DNA from: Burkholderia ubonensis
Lineage (GTDB): Bacteria; Pseudomonadota; Gammaproteobacteria; Burkholderiales; Burkholderiaceae
Direction: 5' to 3'
Length of the DNA stretch: 64,000 nucleotides
Assembly (NCBI RefSeq): GCF_001718695.1
Contig: NZ_CP013422.1
Span: 62,001 to 126,000 of the forward strand
Below the pieces are notes generated by a model, which had not been told where the DNA came from, did not search any database, and saw nothing but the letters and a program-made list of their open reading frames with translations. Positions 43,611 to 53,018 of this stretch are shown piece by piece. Within the stretch, counting starts at the first letter, position 1, and the number at the start of each line of letters is the position of its first letter. Both the position numbers and the translations under genes were made by a program.

Positions 43611-45023
43611 TCATTGCCAGCCGCCTCCGAGCGCGAGGAAGGTCGCGATCTGGTCGTCGTTCACCTGCTGCCGTGCCGCGGCGACGGCCGTTTCGGCCGC
43701 GAGCCACGTGCGCCGCGCATCGAGCGCGACGAGGCCGCCGACCCGGCCGCCATGGCGCAGTTCGTCGGTACGCTCCATCACGTCGCGCGCGGCGTCGCGC
43801 GCTGCCTGCAGACGTTGCAGGCGTTCGAGCGCGGCGGCGTACGTGTTCAGCGACGTCTCCGTTTCGCGCAACGCCGTGAGCACCGTCGCATCGAAATGCG
43901 CGAGGCTCGCGCGGCTGTCGGCGCGGGCCGCGTCGATGCGGTCGCGGATCGCGCTGCGATGCAGATCCCAGGTCACCATCGGCCCGACCGCGAAGCGGTT
44001 CGTCAACGGCGTGAGGAACGCGGCCGCGCCGCCGGTCGAGCCGATGCTCGCGCCGAGCTTGATGTCCGGATACAGCGCCGCGGTTTCGACGCCGATGCGC
44101 GCGGTCGACGCGGCAAGCCGGCGCTCGGCCGCGCGCACGTCCGGACGGCGCGCGAGCAGCGCGCGGCCGTCGCCGGACGGAATCGGCGCGGCCAGTTCGA
44201 GCGGCTTGCGGCACGACAGCAGCGCGCGATCGTAGTTCTCCGGCGGCTCGCCCATCAGCGTCGCGAGCCGGAACGCCGCATTCAGCCGGCGCGCCTGCAG
44301 CGGCGCGAGCGCCGCGCGGCTGTCGTCGATCGCACCGCTGTCGCGCTGCGCTTCGAAGCTCGGCGCGCGGCCGTTAGCGATCAACTGGCGCGTCAACGCG
44401 AGGCGCTGCTGCTGCAGCGCGATCGCCCGCTGCAGCACGTCGATCCGGTTTCCGGCATTGCACAGGTCCGAATACGCGCGCGCGACTTCGGCGGCGACGT
44501 TCACGCGCACCAGATCGCGCGCGGCGGCGACGGCCTCGTGGTCGGCGGACGCCGCCTCGATCCCGCGCCGGATGCCGCCGAACAGATCGAGGTCGTAGCT
44601 CATCGTGAAGCCGATGTTGTAGATCTCGTGCCGCGGCGGCTCGACGTGCGACAGCACCGCTGCGGCGGATTGCTGCGTGTAGTTCGTCGACGCGTCGAAG
44701 CCCGCGCTCGGCTCGCGCGCCGTGCGCGCCGCCGCGAGCAGCGCGCTGCTGCGCTCGAGGTTCGCCTGCGCGGCGCGCAGATCGACGTTGCTCGCGAGCG
44801 CCCGCTCGATCAGCGCGTCGAGCGCCGGATCGTCGTACAGCCGCCACCAGCGAGCGGGCAACGGCGCATTCGACGCGGCCGTTGCACCCGCAACGAACGC
44901 GCCGCTGGCGGCCGGCGCGTTCGCGAGCGCGGCAGGCGGCACGCGATAGTCCGGGCCGACCTCCGCGCAGGCGGCGAGCGCGAGGCCGAGCGCGGCGATC
45001 CACGCTTTGCGCACGCTCACCAT
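43611..45023 (-). CDS. Outer-membrane efflux lipoprotein (OprM/NodT family)
   Basis: A 470-residue TolC-like channel with lipoprotein signal ending LAACAEVGPDYRVP, the standard NodT/OprM start. Two OEP repeats follow: ARWWRLYDDPALDALIERAL early, and VTWDLHRSAIRDRIDAA later. It completes a tripartite exporter with the HlyD-type adaptor; its ATG lies inside the end of that gene (7-base overlap ATGGTGA). Confidence 0.9.
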   Translation of the reverse strand: MVSVRKAWIAALGLALAACAEVGPDYRVPPAALANAPAASGAFVAGATAASNAPLPARWWRLYDDPALDALIERALASNVDLRAAQANLERSSALLAAARTAREPSAGFDASTNYTQQSAAAVLSHVEPPRHEIYNIGFTMSYDLDLFGGIRRGIEAASADHEAVAAARDLVRVNVAAEVARAYSDLCNAGNRIDVLQRAIALQQQRLALTRQLIANGRAPSFEAQRDSGAIDDSRAALAPLQARRLNAAFRLATLMGEPPENYDRALLSCRKPLELAAPIPSGDGRALLARRPDVRAAERRLAASTARIGVETAALYPDIKLGASIGSTGGAAAFLTPLTNRFAVGPMVTWDLHRSAIRDRIDAARADSRASLAHFDATVLTALRETETSLNTYAAALERLQRLQAARDAARDVMERTDELRHGGRVGGLVALDARRTWLAAETAVAAARQQVNDDQIATFLALGGGWQ

Positions 45024-45916
45024 GGCAGGCTCCGGCGCACCGTGACGTCGCCGGCGCGTGCGTGAATCTCGACCGACGCGGTCTGCCCCGGCACGAGCCG
45101 CACGCCGGGCGGCACCGAATCGATCGCGATGCGCACCGGGATGCGCTGCGCGAGCCGCACCCACGTGAACGCCGGGTTCACGTTCGCGAGCTGCGCGTCG
45201 CCTCCCGCGCGCTCGCGGTCCTCGACGCCGCCCGCGACGCTCTGCACGTGGCCGCGAATCTCGCTCGCGACGCCCATCAGATAGATGCTGGCCGGATCGC
45301 CGACGTGAATCGCGGGCAGCTTGGTTTCCTCGAAGTAGCCTTCCACGCGCAGCGACGTGTCGTTGACCAACGCCATCGCGCCCTTGCCGGCGCTCAGGTA
45401 CACGCCGGGCAGCAGCCCGACGTTGGTCACGGTGCCGTCGACCGGTGCGCGCACGAGCGTCCGTTCGAGGTTCAGCGCCGCGAGGTCGCGCGCGGAATGC
45501 GCCTGCGCGAGCGCCGCGCGCAGCTTCTCGACGCGCGTCGCGCCCTGTTGCGCCGACTCCTCGGCCACCACGTCGGGCATCGCGCGATTGCGGCGGTCTT
45601 CGCGGATCGCCTCGTCGAGTTCGGCCTGCTCGCTCGCGAGGTTCGCATCGGCCTGTTCGAGCGCGATCCGGTAGCGGGACGGATCGATCACCAGCAGCAC
45701 CTGGCCCTTCGTCACTTTCTGGTTGTCGTGCACGCGCACGTCGGTGACGAGGCCGCTCACGTCGGGCGCGATCGGCACCACGTCGGCGCGCACCTTGCCG
45801 TCGCGCGTGAGCGGCTCGATCTGGTAACGCACCCATAGTCCGTAGATCGCGGCGACGATGCCGGCGAGGATGGCGGCCGTCAGCACGGTACGCAGCAGCG
45901 GAATGATTCGCTTCAT
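45017..45916 (-). CDS. HlyD family membrane-fusion protein (AaeA/FusB-like)
   Basis: A 299-residue periplasmic adaptor with an N-terminal TM segment (residues 10-29), a split biotinyl-lipoyl domain (VRADVVPIAPDVSGLV and NLERTLVRAPVDGTVT), a coiled-coil hairpin between them and a beta-barrel domain. It connects the FUSC inner-membrane protein to the outer-membrane channel. The nearest known system is AaeAB, which exports p-hydroxybenzoate, and the fusaric acid exporters of Burkholderia. Confidence 0.9.
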   Translation of the reverse strand: MKRIIPLLRTVLTAAILAGIVAAIYGLWVRYQIEPLTRDGKVRADVVPIAPDVSGLVTDVRVHDNQKVTKGQVLLVIDPSRYRIALEQADANLASEQAELDEAIREDRRNRAMPDVVAEESAQQGATRVEKLRAALAQAHSARDLAALNLERTLVRAPVDGTVTNVGLLPGVYLSAGKGAMALVNDTSLRVEGYFEETKLPAIHVGDPASIYLMGVASEIRGHVQSVAGGVEDRERAGGDAQLANVNPAFTWVRLAQRIPVRIAIDSVPPGVRLVPGQTASVEIHARAGDVTVRRSLPW

Positions 45917-45918
45917 GT

Positions 45919-46143
45919 TCAGGAGAGGAGTCGATGCGGGAGACAGGCGTCGGCAATGCGGGCGATACCCCACCACAGCGCGAAGAAGGCGGCCAGTTCG
46001 AGCAGTGCGGGCTGCCACAGCAGCAGGTGCAGGCGCAGCCGCACCAGCATCCCGCGCAGCATGAACGTGACGCCGAGCGCGACGACGGCCCAGGCGAGCG
46101 CGGATGGCATGTAGATGCCGAAAATGTGGATCTCTTCGATCAT
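45919..46143 (-). CDS. DUF1656 small membrane protein (AaeX-like)
   Basis: A 74-residue protein with two TM segments, MIEEIHIFGIYMPSALAW at the start and LAAFFALWWGIARI near the end. DUF1656 proteins (AaeX in E. coli) sit between the FUSC pump and its adaptor in these operons. Its ATG overlaps the FUSC stop by 4 bases and the adaptor starts 2 bases after it. Confidence 0.9.
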   Translation of the reverse strand: MIEEIHIFGIYMPSALAWAVVALGVTFMLRGMLVRLRLHLLLWQPALLELAAFFALWWGIARIADACLPHRLLS

Positions 46144-48206
46144 CGCGTCGTTCCTTCGACGAGTTGAACATGCGGAAACAGGTTGCAGCGCATGCCGACC
46201 AGCGCGAGCAGCGTGGCGTCGTCGCGGCCGGCGGGGTCGCGCGCGACGGCCGCGATCGCGCGATTCAGCGCGCGCATCAGCGTTGCGTCGGCTGCAATCG
46301 GATGGCGGGCGTCGGCGCGCGCGCGATACAGGTTCGACACCTGCGCGAGCGCGGCCTCGATTGCCGGGCGCGTATTCGCGTCGCCTCGATCGAGCCCCTC
46401 GCGCGCCTGGATGATGTTGCGGCCGATGCGCAGGTCGCTCAGCCCGTCGACCGCGTGCAACGCGTCGTCCGGATCGGCGAACGCCATGCGTGTTGCGACC
46501 TGACCGAGCCGGTCGATCGCGCGCGCCGTCCACGTGGCCGCATCGAGCGGCCGGCGCGGGTCGGCCATCTGCGCGAGATCGGCCCAGTTCTGGCGCACGA
46601 TCCGGTATGCGGTCCAGCGCGTGCTGGCCGAGCGGAACAGTTTGCTCACGACCAGCGTCGTGGCGATGCCGCCGACCTGCGCGAGCCCCGTGTTGAGGAA
46701 CAGCGCGAAGTCGGCCTGGAAACGATCGAGAAAGCCCATGGCGACGATGAAGCAGGAGAACATCGGAAACGCGCGCGCGGTGCGTGCGGGATCGGCCTGG
46801 ATGTAGCCCATCCAGACGAGCGCCGGCGCGAGCGTCAGGATCAGCATCCCGGCGCCGTCGACCCGCGGCAGGATCACGAACAGGTACAGCGCGGCGAGCG
46901 GAAACGTGACGAGCGTCGACACGAGGTAGCGGCTGATCATCGGCGCCGGATCGTCCTGCGCCGCGAACGAGCAGGTGACGAGCGCGGCGAAGGCGGCGGT
47001 CGCGGACCCGTTCGGCCAGGCGAGGAGAATCCACACCGCGCAGTAGATGACGATCGCGGTGGCCGTCGCCGCGCCGGCGAGCAGCGCGAGCCCGTGATCG
47101 CGCGCGAGCGCGAAGCGGCGCGTGGCGTCCGCGGGCGTCAGGTGGCGCGCGAGCTCGGCGTCGCTTGCGGCGAAGCTGCGCACCAGCGTGCGCGCCGCGT
47201 GCAGCGTGTCGATGAAATCGGCGGTGCGGTCGAACAGGCTCGCGGCGAGCAGCGACGTCCACGTCGAATCGTGCAGCCGCTCGGCGGCAAGGGCGCGGCA
47301 GCGCGCGGCGAGGCCGGCGTCGAGCGCGTCGCCGACCTCCTGCGACGCGTGCAGGTCGGCGATCACCGCGTCGACGAGCGCGGCGGTGTCCGCATCGACC
47401 GCGTTCAGCGCGCGCAGCTGGTCGAGCCGGTTCGCCGCGGCCGACGCGATCGACAGCAGCGCGGCAAGGCGGTGCTGCAATGCGGTGACGGTGTCGCGCG
47501 TCGCGAGCGCGAAGCGCTGATCGAACGGCAGCGCCGTCGCGATGATGCCGAGCTCCGTCACATCGGCGGCGAGCTTGCGGCGATGCGCGTGTTCGAGGCG
47601 CGCGTGGCGGGTGCCGAACGCCTCGGCGGTCCAGCGGCATGCATCGCCGAGAAACGACAGCGCGCGTTCGTGAATCACCGGCCGGTTGTTCGCGGGCTTC
47701 ACGACGCGGTGCGCGATCGTCACGCACAGGATCGCGACCGACATTTCCTCGACGCGCGACACGGCGGTGATGAAGATGTTGGTCGGATCGTCGAGATACG
47801 GAAAGCAGATCACGGCCGAGCTGAACGCCGCCATTTGGAACAGGAACGCGCGCGGCGTGCGATCGAGCACCGCGAGATAGATGCAGAAGCCGATCCACAG
47901 CGCGAGGCACAGCACCAGCAGCGCCGGCGAGTTCTGCAGATTGGGTGCGACCGCAACGGTGACGATCGCGCCGGTCGCGATGCCGGCCACGCGATAGATG
48001 GTCTTCGGTCGGAACGTGCCGGCCATCGGCTGTGCGGTCACGTATACCGTGAGCAGCGCCCACCACGGGCGCGGAAAGCTGACGGCGAACGAGATCAGCA
48101 GCACGAGCGCGGCCGCGACGAAGGTGGTGACCGAGAACAGCAGCTTTCTCGGATCGATGGAGAAGGGGGCGCGCGGCCGTAGCGGCGCGACGGTGGCTTG
48201 CGACAC
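46140..48206 (-). CDS. FUSC family inner-membrane exporter (AaeB / fusaric acid resistance-like)
   Basis: A 688-residue pump with two blocks of about six TM segments, beginning VTTFVAAALVLLISFAVSFP and AGAATATAIVIYCAVWILL, separated by a long cytoplasmic domain rich in helices. The start is GTG 48206 with GAGGAAA upstream. It is the first gene of the FUSC-DUF1656-HlyD-OMF operon. Family members export aromatic carboxylic acids such as p-hydroxybenzoate and fusaric acid. Confidence 0.9.
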   Translation of the reverse strand: MSQATVAPLRPRAPFSIDPRKLLFSVTTFVAAALVLLISFAVSFPRPWWALLTVYVTAQPMAGTFRPKTIYRVAGIATGAIVTVAVAPNLQNSPALLVLCLALWIGFCIYLAVLDRTPRAFLFQMAAFSSAVICFPYLDDPTNIFITAVSRVEEMSVAILCVTIAHRVVKPANNRPVIHERALSFLGDACRWTAEAFGTRHARLEHAHRRKLAADVTELGIIATALPFDQRFALATRDTVTALQHRLAALLSIASAAANRLDQLRALNAVDADTAALVDAVIADLHASQEVGDALDAGLAARCRALAAERLHDSTWTSLLAASLFDRTADFIDTLHAARTLVRSFAASDAELARHLTPADATRRFALARDHGLALLAGAATATAIVIYCAVWILLAWPNGSATAAFAALVTCSFAAQDDPAPMISRYLVSTLVTFPLAALYLFVILPRVDGAGMLILTLAPALVWMGYIQADPARTARAFPMFSCFIVAMGFLDRFQADFALFLNTGLAQVGGIATTLVVSKLFRSASTRWTAYRIVRQNWADLAQMADPRRPLDAATWTARAIDRLGQVATRMAFADPDDALHAVDGLSDLRIGRNIIQAREGLDRGDANTRPAIEAALAQVSNLYRARADARHPIAADATLMRALNRAIAAVARDPAGRDDATLLALVGMRCNLFPHVQLVEGTTR

Positions 48207-48683
48207 GTCGGTTTCCTCGGGCGAGACGGGGGAGTAGTGTTTGCTGCGGGCGCGTTACGGCGCCGGAGGCGGCGTGCCGCACGTCATGTCGTGCGGCACC
48301 GGTGGGCAGCATGCGTCGCGGCGGACGGAAACGGAGCGTGCGCGAACGCGGCGGCGCACGCAGGGATGGTTCGTTGGAGGCATTTCAAGCACGGCGAGCG
48401 CGCCTTTTCCTTGTTATTCAAGCGTGTGGCGATACGCGGTCGTTCAGCGCGGCGCCACGAAAACGCATTGCGAAGGATCAGGGTTTCATTCGATTGCGAT
48501 GGACGAAATTGTGCGCTGCGGCGTGCGCGCCGTCCAAGTCGGATTTCCGACCGGGTCGATCGGTTTTACTTATCGCTCGATGCACGCGGCCGTCGGAATG
48601 CCGATCGGCACACGGCGGATACAGGCGAGGCGGTTGCACGCGCAACCGTATGAAGGAACGGCCGCTCGCGCAGCCGCGCGACG
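48207..48683. other. Intergenic region upstream of FUSC efflux operon
   Basis: About 477 bases between the polB stop and the efflux operon start, both on the minus strand. No gene or clear terminator recognised. It should carry the efflux promoter and regulator binding site. Confidence 0.45.
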
Positions 48684-51059
48684 TCAGAACAATTGCCCCT
48701 GGCCGGAGATCACGCGTTCGAAATCGTCGCGCAGGAACGGCAGGATCGCATCGGCGACCGGCTGAAGCTGGCGGCTCAGATAGAACGCGTAGTCGATCGG
48801 CGAGCGCATCGTTTCGAGCGGCTCCGGGCCGGCCGTCGTCATCACGTAGCTGATCCAGCCGCCGCGCTGGTATTGCAGCGGCCGGCCATGCGCGTCGTTG
48901 AACGCGTCGGCGATGCGCGCCGCGCGCACGTGCGGCGGCACGTTGCGCTGGTATTCGCGCAGCGGCCGGCGCACGCGCTTGCGATAGACCAGCAGTTCGT
49001 CGAGCTCGCCGGCCAGCGTGCGGCGGACAGTGTCGCGAATGAAGTCCTGATACGGCTCCCGCCTGAAGACGAGCCGGTACAGTTCCCGCTGGAACTGCTG
49101 CGCGAGCGGCGTCCAGTCGGTCCGCACCGTCTCGAGGCCCTTGAACACGACGTCCTCGCTGCCGTCCGGCGCGACCGCGAGGCCGGCGTAGCGCTTCTTG
49201 CTGCCTTCCTGCGCGCCGCGCACGGTCGGCATCAGGAAGCGGCGGTAGTGCCGCTCGTACTGCAATTCCAGCGCGCTCTCCAGCCCGAAGCGCTCGCGCA
49301 GGTGCGTCGTCCACCAGCGATTCACGTGCTCGACGATCGCGCGCCCGGTGCGCGCGGCCGCGTCGTCGTCGTGCGGCTGGCCGAGCCAGACGAACGTCGA
49401 ATCGGTGTCGCCATAGATCACTTCGTAGCCCTGAGATTCGATCAGCGCACGCGTGCGGTGCATGATCTCGTGGCCGCGCATCGTGATCGACGACGCGAGC
49501 CGCGGATCGAAGAACCGGCAGCCGGTGGAGCCGAGCACGCCGTAGAACGCGTTCATGATGATCTTCAGCGCCTGCGACAGCGGCGCGTTGCGCTGGCGCT
49601 TCGCGACGTCGCGGCCTTCCCACACGCGCCGCACGATGTCGGGCAGGCAATGCCGCGTGCGCGAGAAGCGCGCGCCGAGGAAGCCGGGCACGGACGCGTC
49701 GTCGCCGGGCCGGGCGAGGCCCTCGATCAGCCCGACGGGATCGATCAGGAACGTGCGGATGATCGACGGGTACAGGCTCTTGTAGTCGAGCACGAGCACC
49801 GAATCGTAGAGGCCCGGCCGCGAATCCATCACGAAGCCGCCGGGGCTCGTCTGCCCGGTCACGTCGCCGAGGTTCGGCGCGACGTAGCCGAGCCGGTGCA
49901 TGCGCGGCATGTACAGGTGCGTGAAGGCCGCGACCGAGCCGCCGGTGCGATCGGCGGCGAGGCCGGTGACGGTCGCGCGCTCGAGCATGAACGACAGCAG
50001 GTCCGCCTTCTCGAAGATGCGCGTGACGAGCTCGCAATCCTTCAGGTTGTAGCGCGCGAGCGCGGGCTTGTCGTGATCGAAGCGGCGCTGGATTTCATCC
50101 ATCCGCTGATACGGGTTGTCGATCGCCTTGCCCTCGCCGAGCAGCGATTGCGCGACGTATTCGAGGCTGAACGACGGGAAGGTCCAGGTGGCGGATTTCA
50201 GCGCGTCGATGCCGTCGATCAGCAGTCGCCCGGCCGCCGCGGCGAAGAAATGGTCGGGCTGCTGGCTGTGCGCGCGCCAGTCGAGCACGCCGCCGCCGCG
50301 GCCGAGTTTCAGCGCGACGCCGTACTGCTGCGCGTGCGCGTGCAGCACGCGCAGGTCGAACTGGATCAGGTTCCAGCCGATCACCGCATCGGGATCGTGC
50401 TCGGCGAACCAGTCGTTCAGCCGCGCGAGCAGCGCGGGCCGGTCGTCGCAGTAGTCGAGCCGGAAGTCGAGGTCGCCCGGATTGCCCGCATCGCCGTTGG
50501 GCGGGCCGAGCATGAACACCTGCCGTTGGCCGCAGCCTTCCAGCGCGATCGAATAGAGTTCGCCGTGCGCGCTGGTCTCGATGTCGAGCGACACGCAGCG
50601 CAGCGCGGGACGATAGTCGTTCGCGGCTTTCAGCTCACCGTCGGACACCGCGCCGTCGCCGGCCGGCGTGCCGCGGAACCGGACCGGCGCGGTGATGAAG
50701 CGCTCCATCATGTAGCGCTCGGGCGGCAGCACGTCCGCTTCGTAGACGTCGACGCCGGCCTGGGCCAGCCGCTTCTGCAGGCCGGCCAGATGGCGATAGC
50801 GGCGGCAATAGAGGCCGACGACCGGACGCTGCCGGAAGTCGCGCAGCGCGAGCGGGCGCAGTTCGGCGCCGGTTTCGCCGGCCAGCACGCGCGCGGCCGG
50901 CTCCTGCTGTTCGGCCGGGATGAACGCGACGGCTTCCTGCGGGCGCAGCCGCACCTGGCGCGGACCGCGTTCGGTTGCCAGCCAGAACTCGATTTCGACG
51001 CCGGTTGCGGTGTCCCGCCAGTGGCGGGTGAGGATGAAACCCTGCTCGAATTCCGTCAA
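48684..51059 (-). CDS. polB: DNA polymerase II (family B)
   Basis: A 791-residue family B polymerase, close to the 783 residues of E. coli Pol II. The 3'-5' exonuclease has SLDIETS and [10 protein letters not shown] and the third motif YNLKDCELV. The polymerase has [10 protein letters not shown] (motif A), [12 protein letters not shown] (motif B) and YGDTDSTF (motif C with the two catalytic Asp). Pol II works in DNA repair and translesion restart and is SOS-induced in E. coli; I do not see a clear LexA box here. Confidence 0.95.
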   Translation of the reverse strand: MTEFEQGFILTRHWRDTATGVEIEFWLATERGPRQVRLRPQEAVAFIPAEQQEPAARVLAGETGAELRPLALRDFRQRPVVGLYCRRYRHLAGLQKRLAQAGVDVYEADVLPPERYMMERFITAPVRFRGTPAGDGAVSDGELKAANDYRPALRCVSLDIETSAHGELYSIALEGCGQRQVFMLGPPNGDAGNPGDLDFRLDYCDDRPALLARLNDWFAEHDPDAVIGWNLIQFDLRVLHAHAQQYGVALKLGRGGGVLDWRAHSQQPDHFFAAAAGRLLIDGIDALKSATWTFPSFSLEYVAQSLLGEGKAIDNPYQRMDEIQRRFDHDKPALARYNLKDCELVTRIFEKADLLSFMLERATVTGLAADRTGGSVAAFTHLYMPRMHRLGYVAPNLGDVTGQTSPGGFVMDSRPGLYDSVLVLDYKSLYPSIIRTFLIDPVGLIEGLARPGDDASVPGFLGARFSRTRHCLPDIVRRVWEGRDVAKRQRNAPLSQALKIIMNAFYGVLGSTGCRFFDPRLASSITMRGHEIMHRTRALIESQGYEVIYGDTDSTFVWLGQPHDDDAAARTGRAIVEHVNRWWTTHLRERFGLESALELQYERHYRRFLMPTVRGAQEGSKKRYAGLAVAPDGSEDVVFKGLETVRTDWTPLAQQFQRELYRLVFRREPYQDFIRDTVRRTLAGELDELLVYRKRVRRPLREYQRNVPPHVRAARIADAFNDAHGRPLQYQRGGWISYVMTTAGPEPLETMRSPIDYAFYLSRQLQPVADAILPFLRDDFERVISGQGQLF

Positions 51060-51190
51060 AACGCGCGCTCGTCGTTGGTGCCCAGGCGGCGGATTTTAGC
51101 GCTTGCGCGTGCCGGCCGCCGCGCGTGCGTCGATGGCGTCAGGCGGCGCGGGCGGGCCGCGCGTTGCGCGTGCCGCATCGAGCAGCGTGC

Positions 51191-52783
51191 TCAACCTTGG
51201 CCGTGGCGCTGCGCAGCGGCGTCGACGCGCGCGAGCAACGCATCGAGCGCCTCGATCGGAATCGGCTTCGCGAAATGGTCGTCGAAGCCGGCGTCGGCGG
51301 TTTCCTTGCGATCGGACGAGCGCACGTGCCCCGACAGCGCGACACGGAATGCATCGGGCGCGATGCGCGTCGCGTTCAGTTCACGCAGCAGCTCGAAGCC
51401 GTTGACGTCGGGCATGCTCAGGTCGATCAGCATCAGCTGCGGTGCGAAGTCGCGCGCGAGCGATACCGCATCGCGTGCGTGGTAGGCGACACGCGCCGTG
51501 TGGCCCTTGATTTGCAGCAGGACGGCGAGGGTGTCGGCTGCCTCGCGATTGTCGTCGACGACCAGGATGCGCAGCGGGCGCGTCGTGAGCGGTGCCGGTG
51601 CGACGCGCGCCGGCTCGACGCGTTCGGCCGGCTGCGCGAGCGGCAGCCGCACGGTAAACGACGAACCCTTGCCGATGCCGGCGCTGTCGGCGGTGATGCT
51701 GCCGCCGTGCAGGCCGACGAATTTGCGGCAGATCGCGAGGCCGAGACCGAGCCCGCCGGCCGCAAGGCGGCCCGCGCTGCTGTCCTGTTCGAACAGCTCG
51801 AAGATCGACTCCTGCGCGCCGGGGACGATGCCGATCCCGCGATCGACGACGTCGATCGCGACCACGCTCGCCTCGGTGCGCACGTGGACTTCGATGTGCT
51901 CGCCGTTCGGCGAATACTTCGATGCGTTGTCGAGCAGGTTGTACAGCACCTGCACGAGCCGCACGTCGTCGCCGCGCACGATCACCGGCGCGGGTGGCAG
52001 GCGCACGACGATGCGCTGTCCGCGTGCATCGACCTTCGGCTGGATGCTCTGCACGCTGCGATAGACGATGTCGCGCACGTTCAGTGGCGCTTGCTGCAGA
52101 TCCACCTTGTCGGTCTTGATGCGGCCGATGTCGAGCAGATCGTCGACGAGCCGCACGAGCTGGCCGATCTGCCGCTCGGCGATGTCCTTGCATTGCGTGA
52201 GCGCGGGGCCAAGCCCGGCCGCCGGCAGGCTGTGAAGGATGCCGATCGTGTGCTGCAGCGGTGCGAGCTGGTTGCGCAACTCGTGCGCGAGTGTCGCGAT
52301 GAACACGTCGAGCCGCCGCGTGGCCGTTTCCAGTTCCTCGACGCGCTTGCGCTCGGTCATGTCGCGCGTGATCTTGATGAAGCCGCGTAGTGTGTTCGAC
52401 TCGTCGCGCACGGCCGTGATCGTCACGCTGGCCCAGAAGCGCGAACCGTCCTTGCGGACGCGCCAGCTTTCGTCCTGGAAGTGCCCGGACGCGACCGCGG
52501 TTTCGAGCGCCTGAGCCGGGCGGCCGGCGGCGATCGCGTCGGGCGGATAGAAGCGCGAGAAATGGCGGCCGACGATCTCGTCCTCGCGGTAGCCCTTGAT
52601 GCGCTCCGCGCCCGCGTTCCACGTCGCGACGTTGCCGTGCGTGTCGAGCATGAACACCGCATAGTCGGTGATCGACGAGACGACCGTCTGGAACCGGAAC
52701 TCCGCGTAGCGGTGGAGCAGCGGCTGATCGTGCGCGACCGGCTCGCGGTTCGAAGGGATGGGCGGCGGATGGTCTGGCGTCAT
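51191..52783 (-). CDS. PAS hybrid sensor histidine kinase / response regulator
   Basis: A 530-residue soluble hybrid kinase. A PAS domain (residues 30-145) contains TDYAVFMLDTHGNVATWN and the PAC end GFIKITRDMTERK. HisKA has the phospho-acceptor His167 in ATLAHELRNQ. The HATPase shows LLDNASKYSPNG, DRGIGI and GLGLGLAICRK. A C-terminal receiver domain has RILVVDDNREAAD and phospho-acceptor Asp in LMLIDLSMPD. No TM segments and no output domain, so signals must pass on to another protein. Downstream of an EAL-domain gene on the same strand, separated by a 235-base region with a hexamer repeat. Confidence 0.9.
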   Translation of the reverse strand: MTPDHPPPIPSNREPVAHDQPLLHRYAEFRFQTVVSSITDYAVFMLDTHGNVATWNAGAERIKGYREDEIVGRHFSRFYPPDAIAAGRPAQALETAVASGHFQDESWRVRKDGSRFWASVTITAVRDESNTLRGFIKITRDMTERKRVEELETATRRLDVFIATLAHELRNQLAPLQHTIGILHSLPAAGLGPALTQCKDIAERQIGQLVRLVDDLLDIGRIKTDKVDLQQAPLNVRDIVYRSVQSIQPKVDARGQRIVVRLPPAPVIVRGDDVRLVQVLYNLLDNASKYSPNGEHIEVHVRTEASVVAIDVVDRGIGIVPGAQESIFELFEQDSSAGRLAAGGLGLGLAICRKFVGLHGGSITADSAGIGKGSSFTVRLPLAQPAERVEPARVAPAPLTTRPLRILVVDDNREAADTLAVLLQIKGHTARVAYHARDAVSLARDFAPQLMLIDLSMPDVNGFELLRELNATRIAPDAFRVALSGHVRSSDRKETADAGFDDHFAKPIPIEALDALLARVDAAAQRHGQG

Positions 52784-52917
52784 CGGGATACTCGTTCTGC
52801 GTGGCGGTTGCGCCGCGTGCTCGGTCGCGGTGCGGTGGGTTCGTCGCTGGCTGGGCCGCGATGGGGATTGGTGCTCGCTTCGGCGTTGGCGTTGATGCTC
52901 GCGTGGGCGTTTGCAGC

Positions 52918-52959
52918 AGCACCAGCACCAGCACCAGCACCAGCACCAGCACCAGCACC
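52918..52959 (+). repeat. Hexanucleotide microsatellite (AGCACC)7
   Basis: Seven perfect tandem copies of AGCACC in the 235-base gap between the EAL gene stop and the sensor kinase start. In the other frames it produces artefact ORFs rich in Cys-Trp or Leu-Val. Copy-number change would alter leader or promoter spacing for the kinase by multiples of six without frameshifting a gene. A GC-rich hairpin (GCGCCCG/CGGGCGC, 52987-53004) lies close by, just after the EAL stop. Confidence 0.9.
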
Positions 52960-53018
52960 GCGGCCCGTCGGCGCCGCCTCGCGACGGCGCCCGCACGCGG
53001 GCGCGCGACGCGGCGCGC

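Noticed and set aside
51191..52996. Sensor kinase with a Cys-Trp repeat N-terminus
   Set aside because: The CW repeats are translation of the AGCACC microsatellite. The conventional start at 52783 gives a normal PAS-kinase N-terminus.
52987..53004. GC hairpin just after the EAL gene as an intrinsic terminator
   Set aside because: The stem is only 7 bp and no T tract follows on the minus strand.
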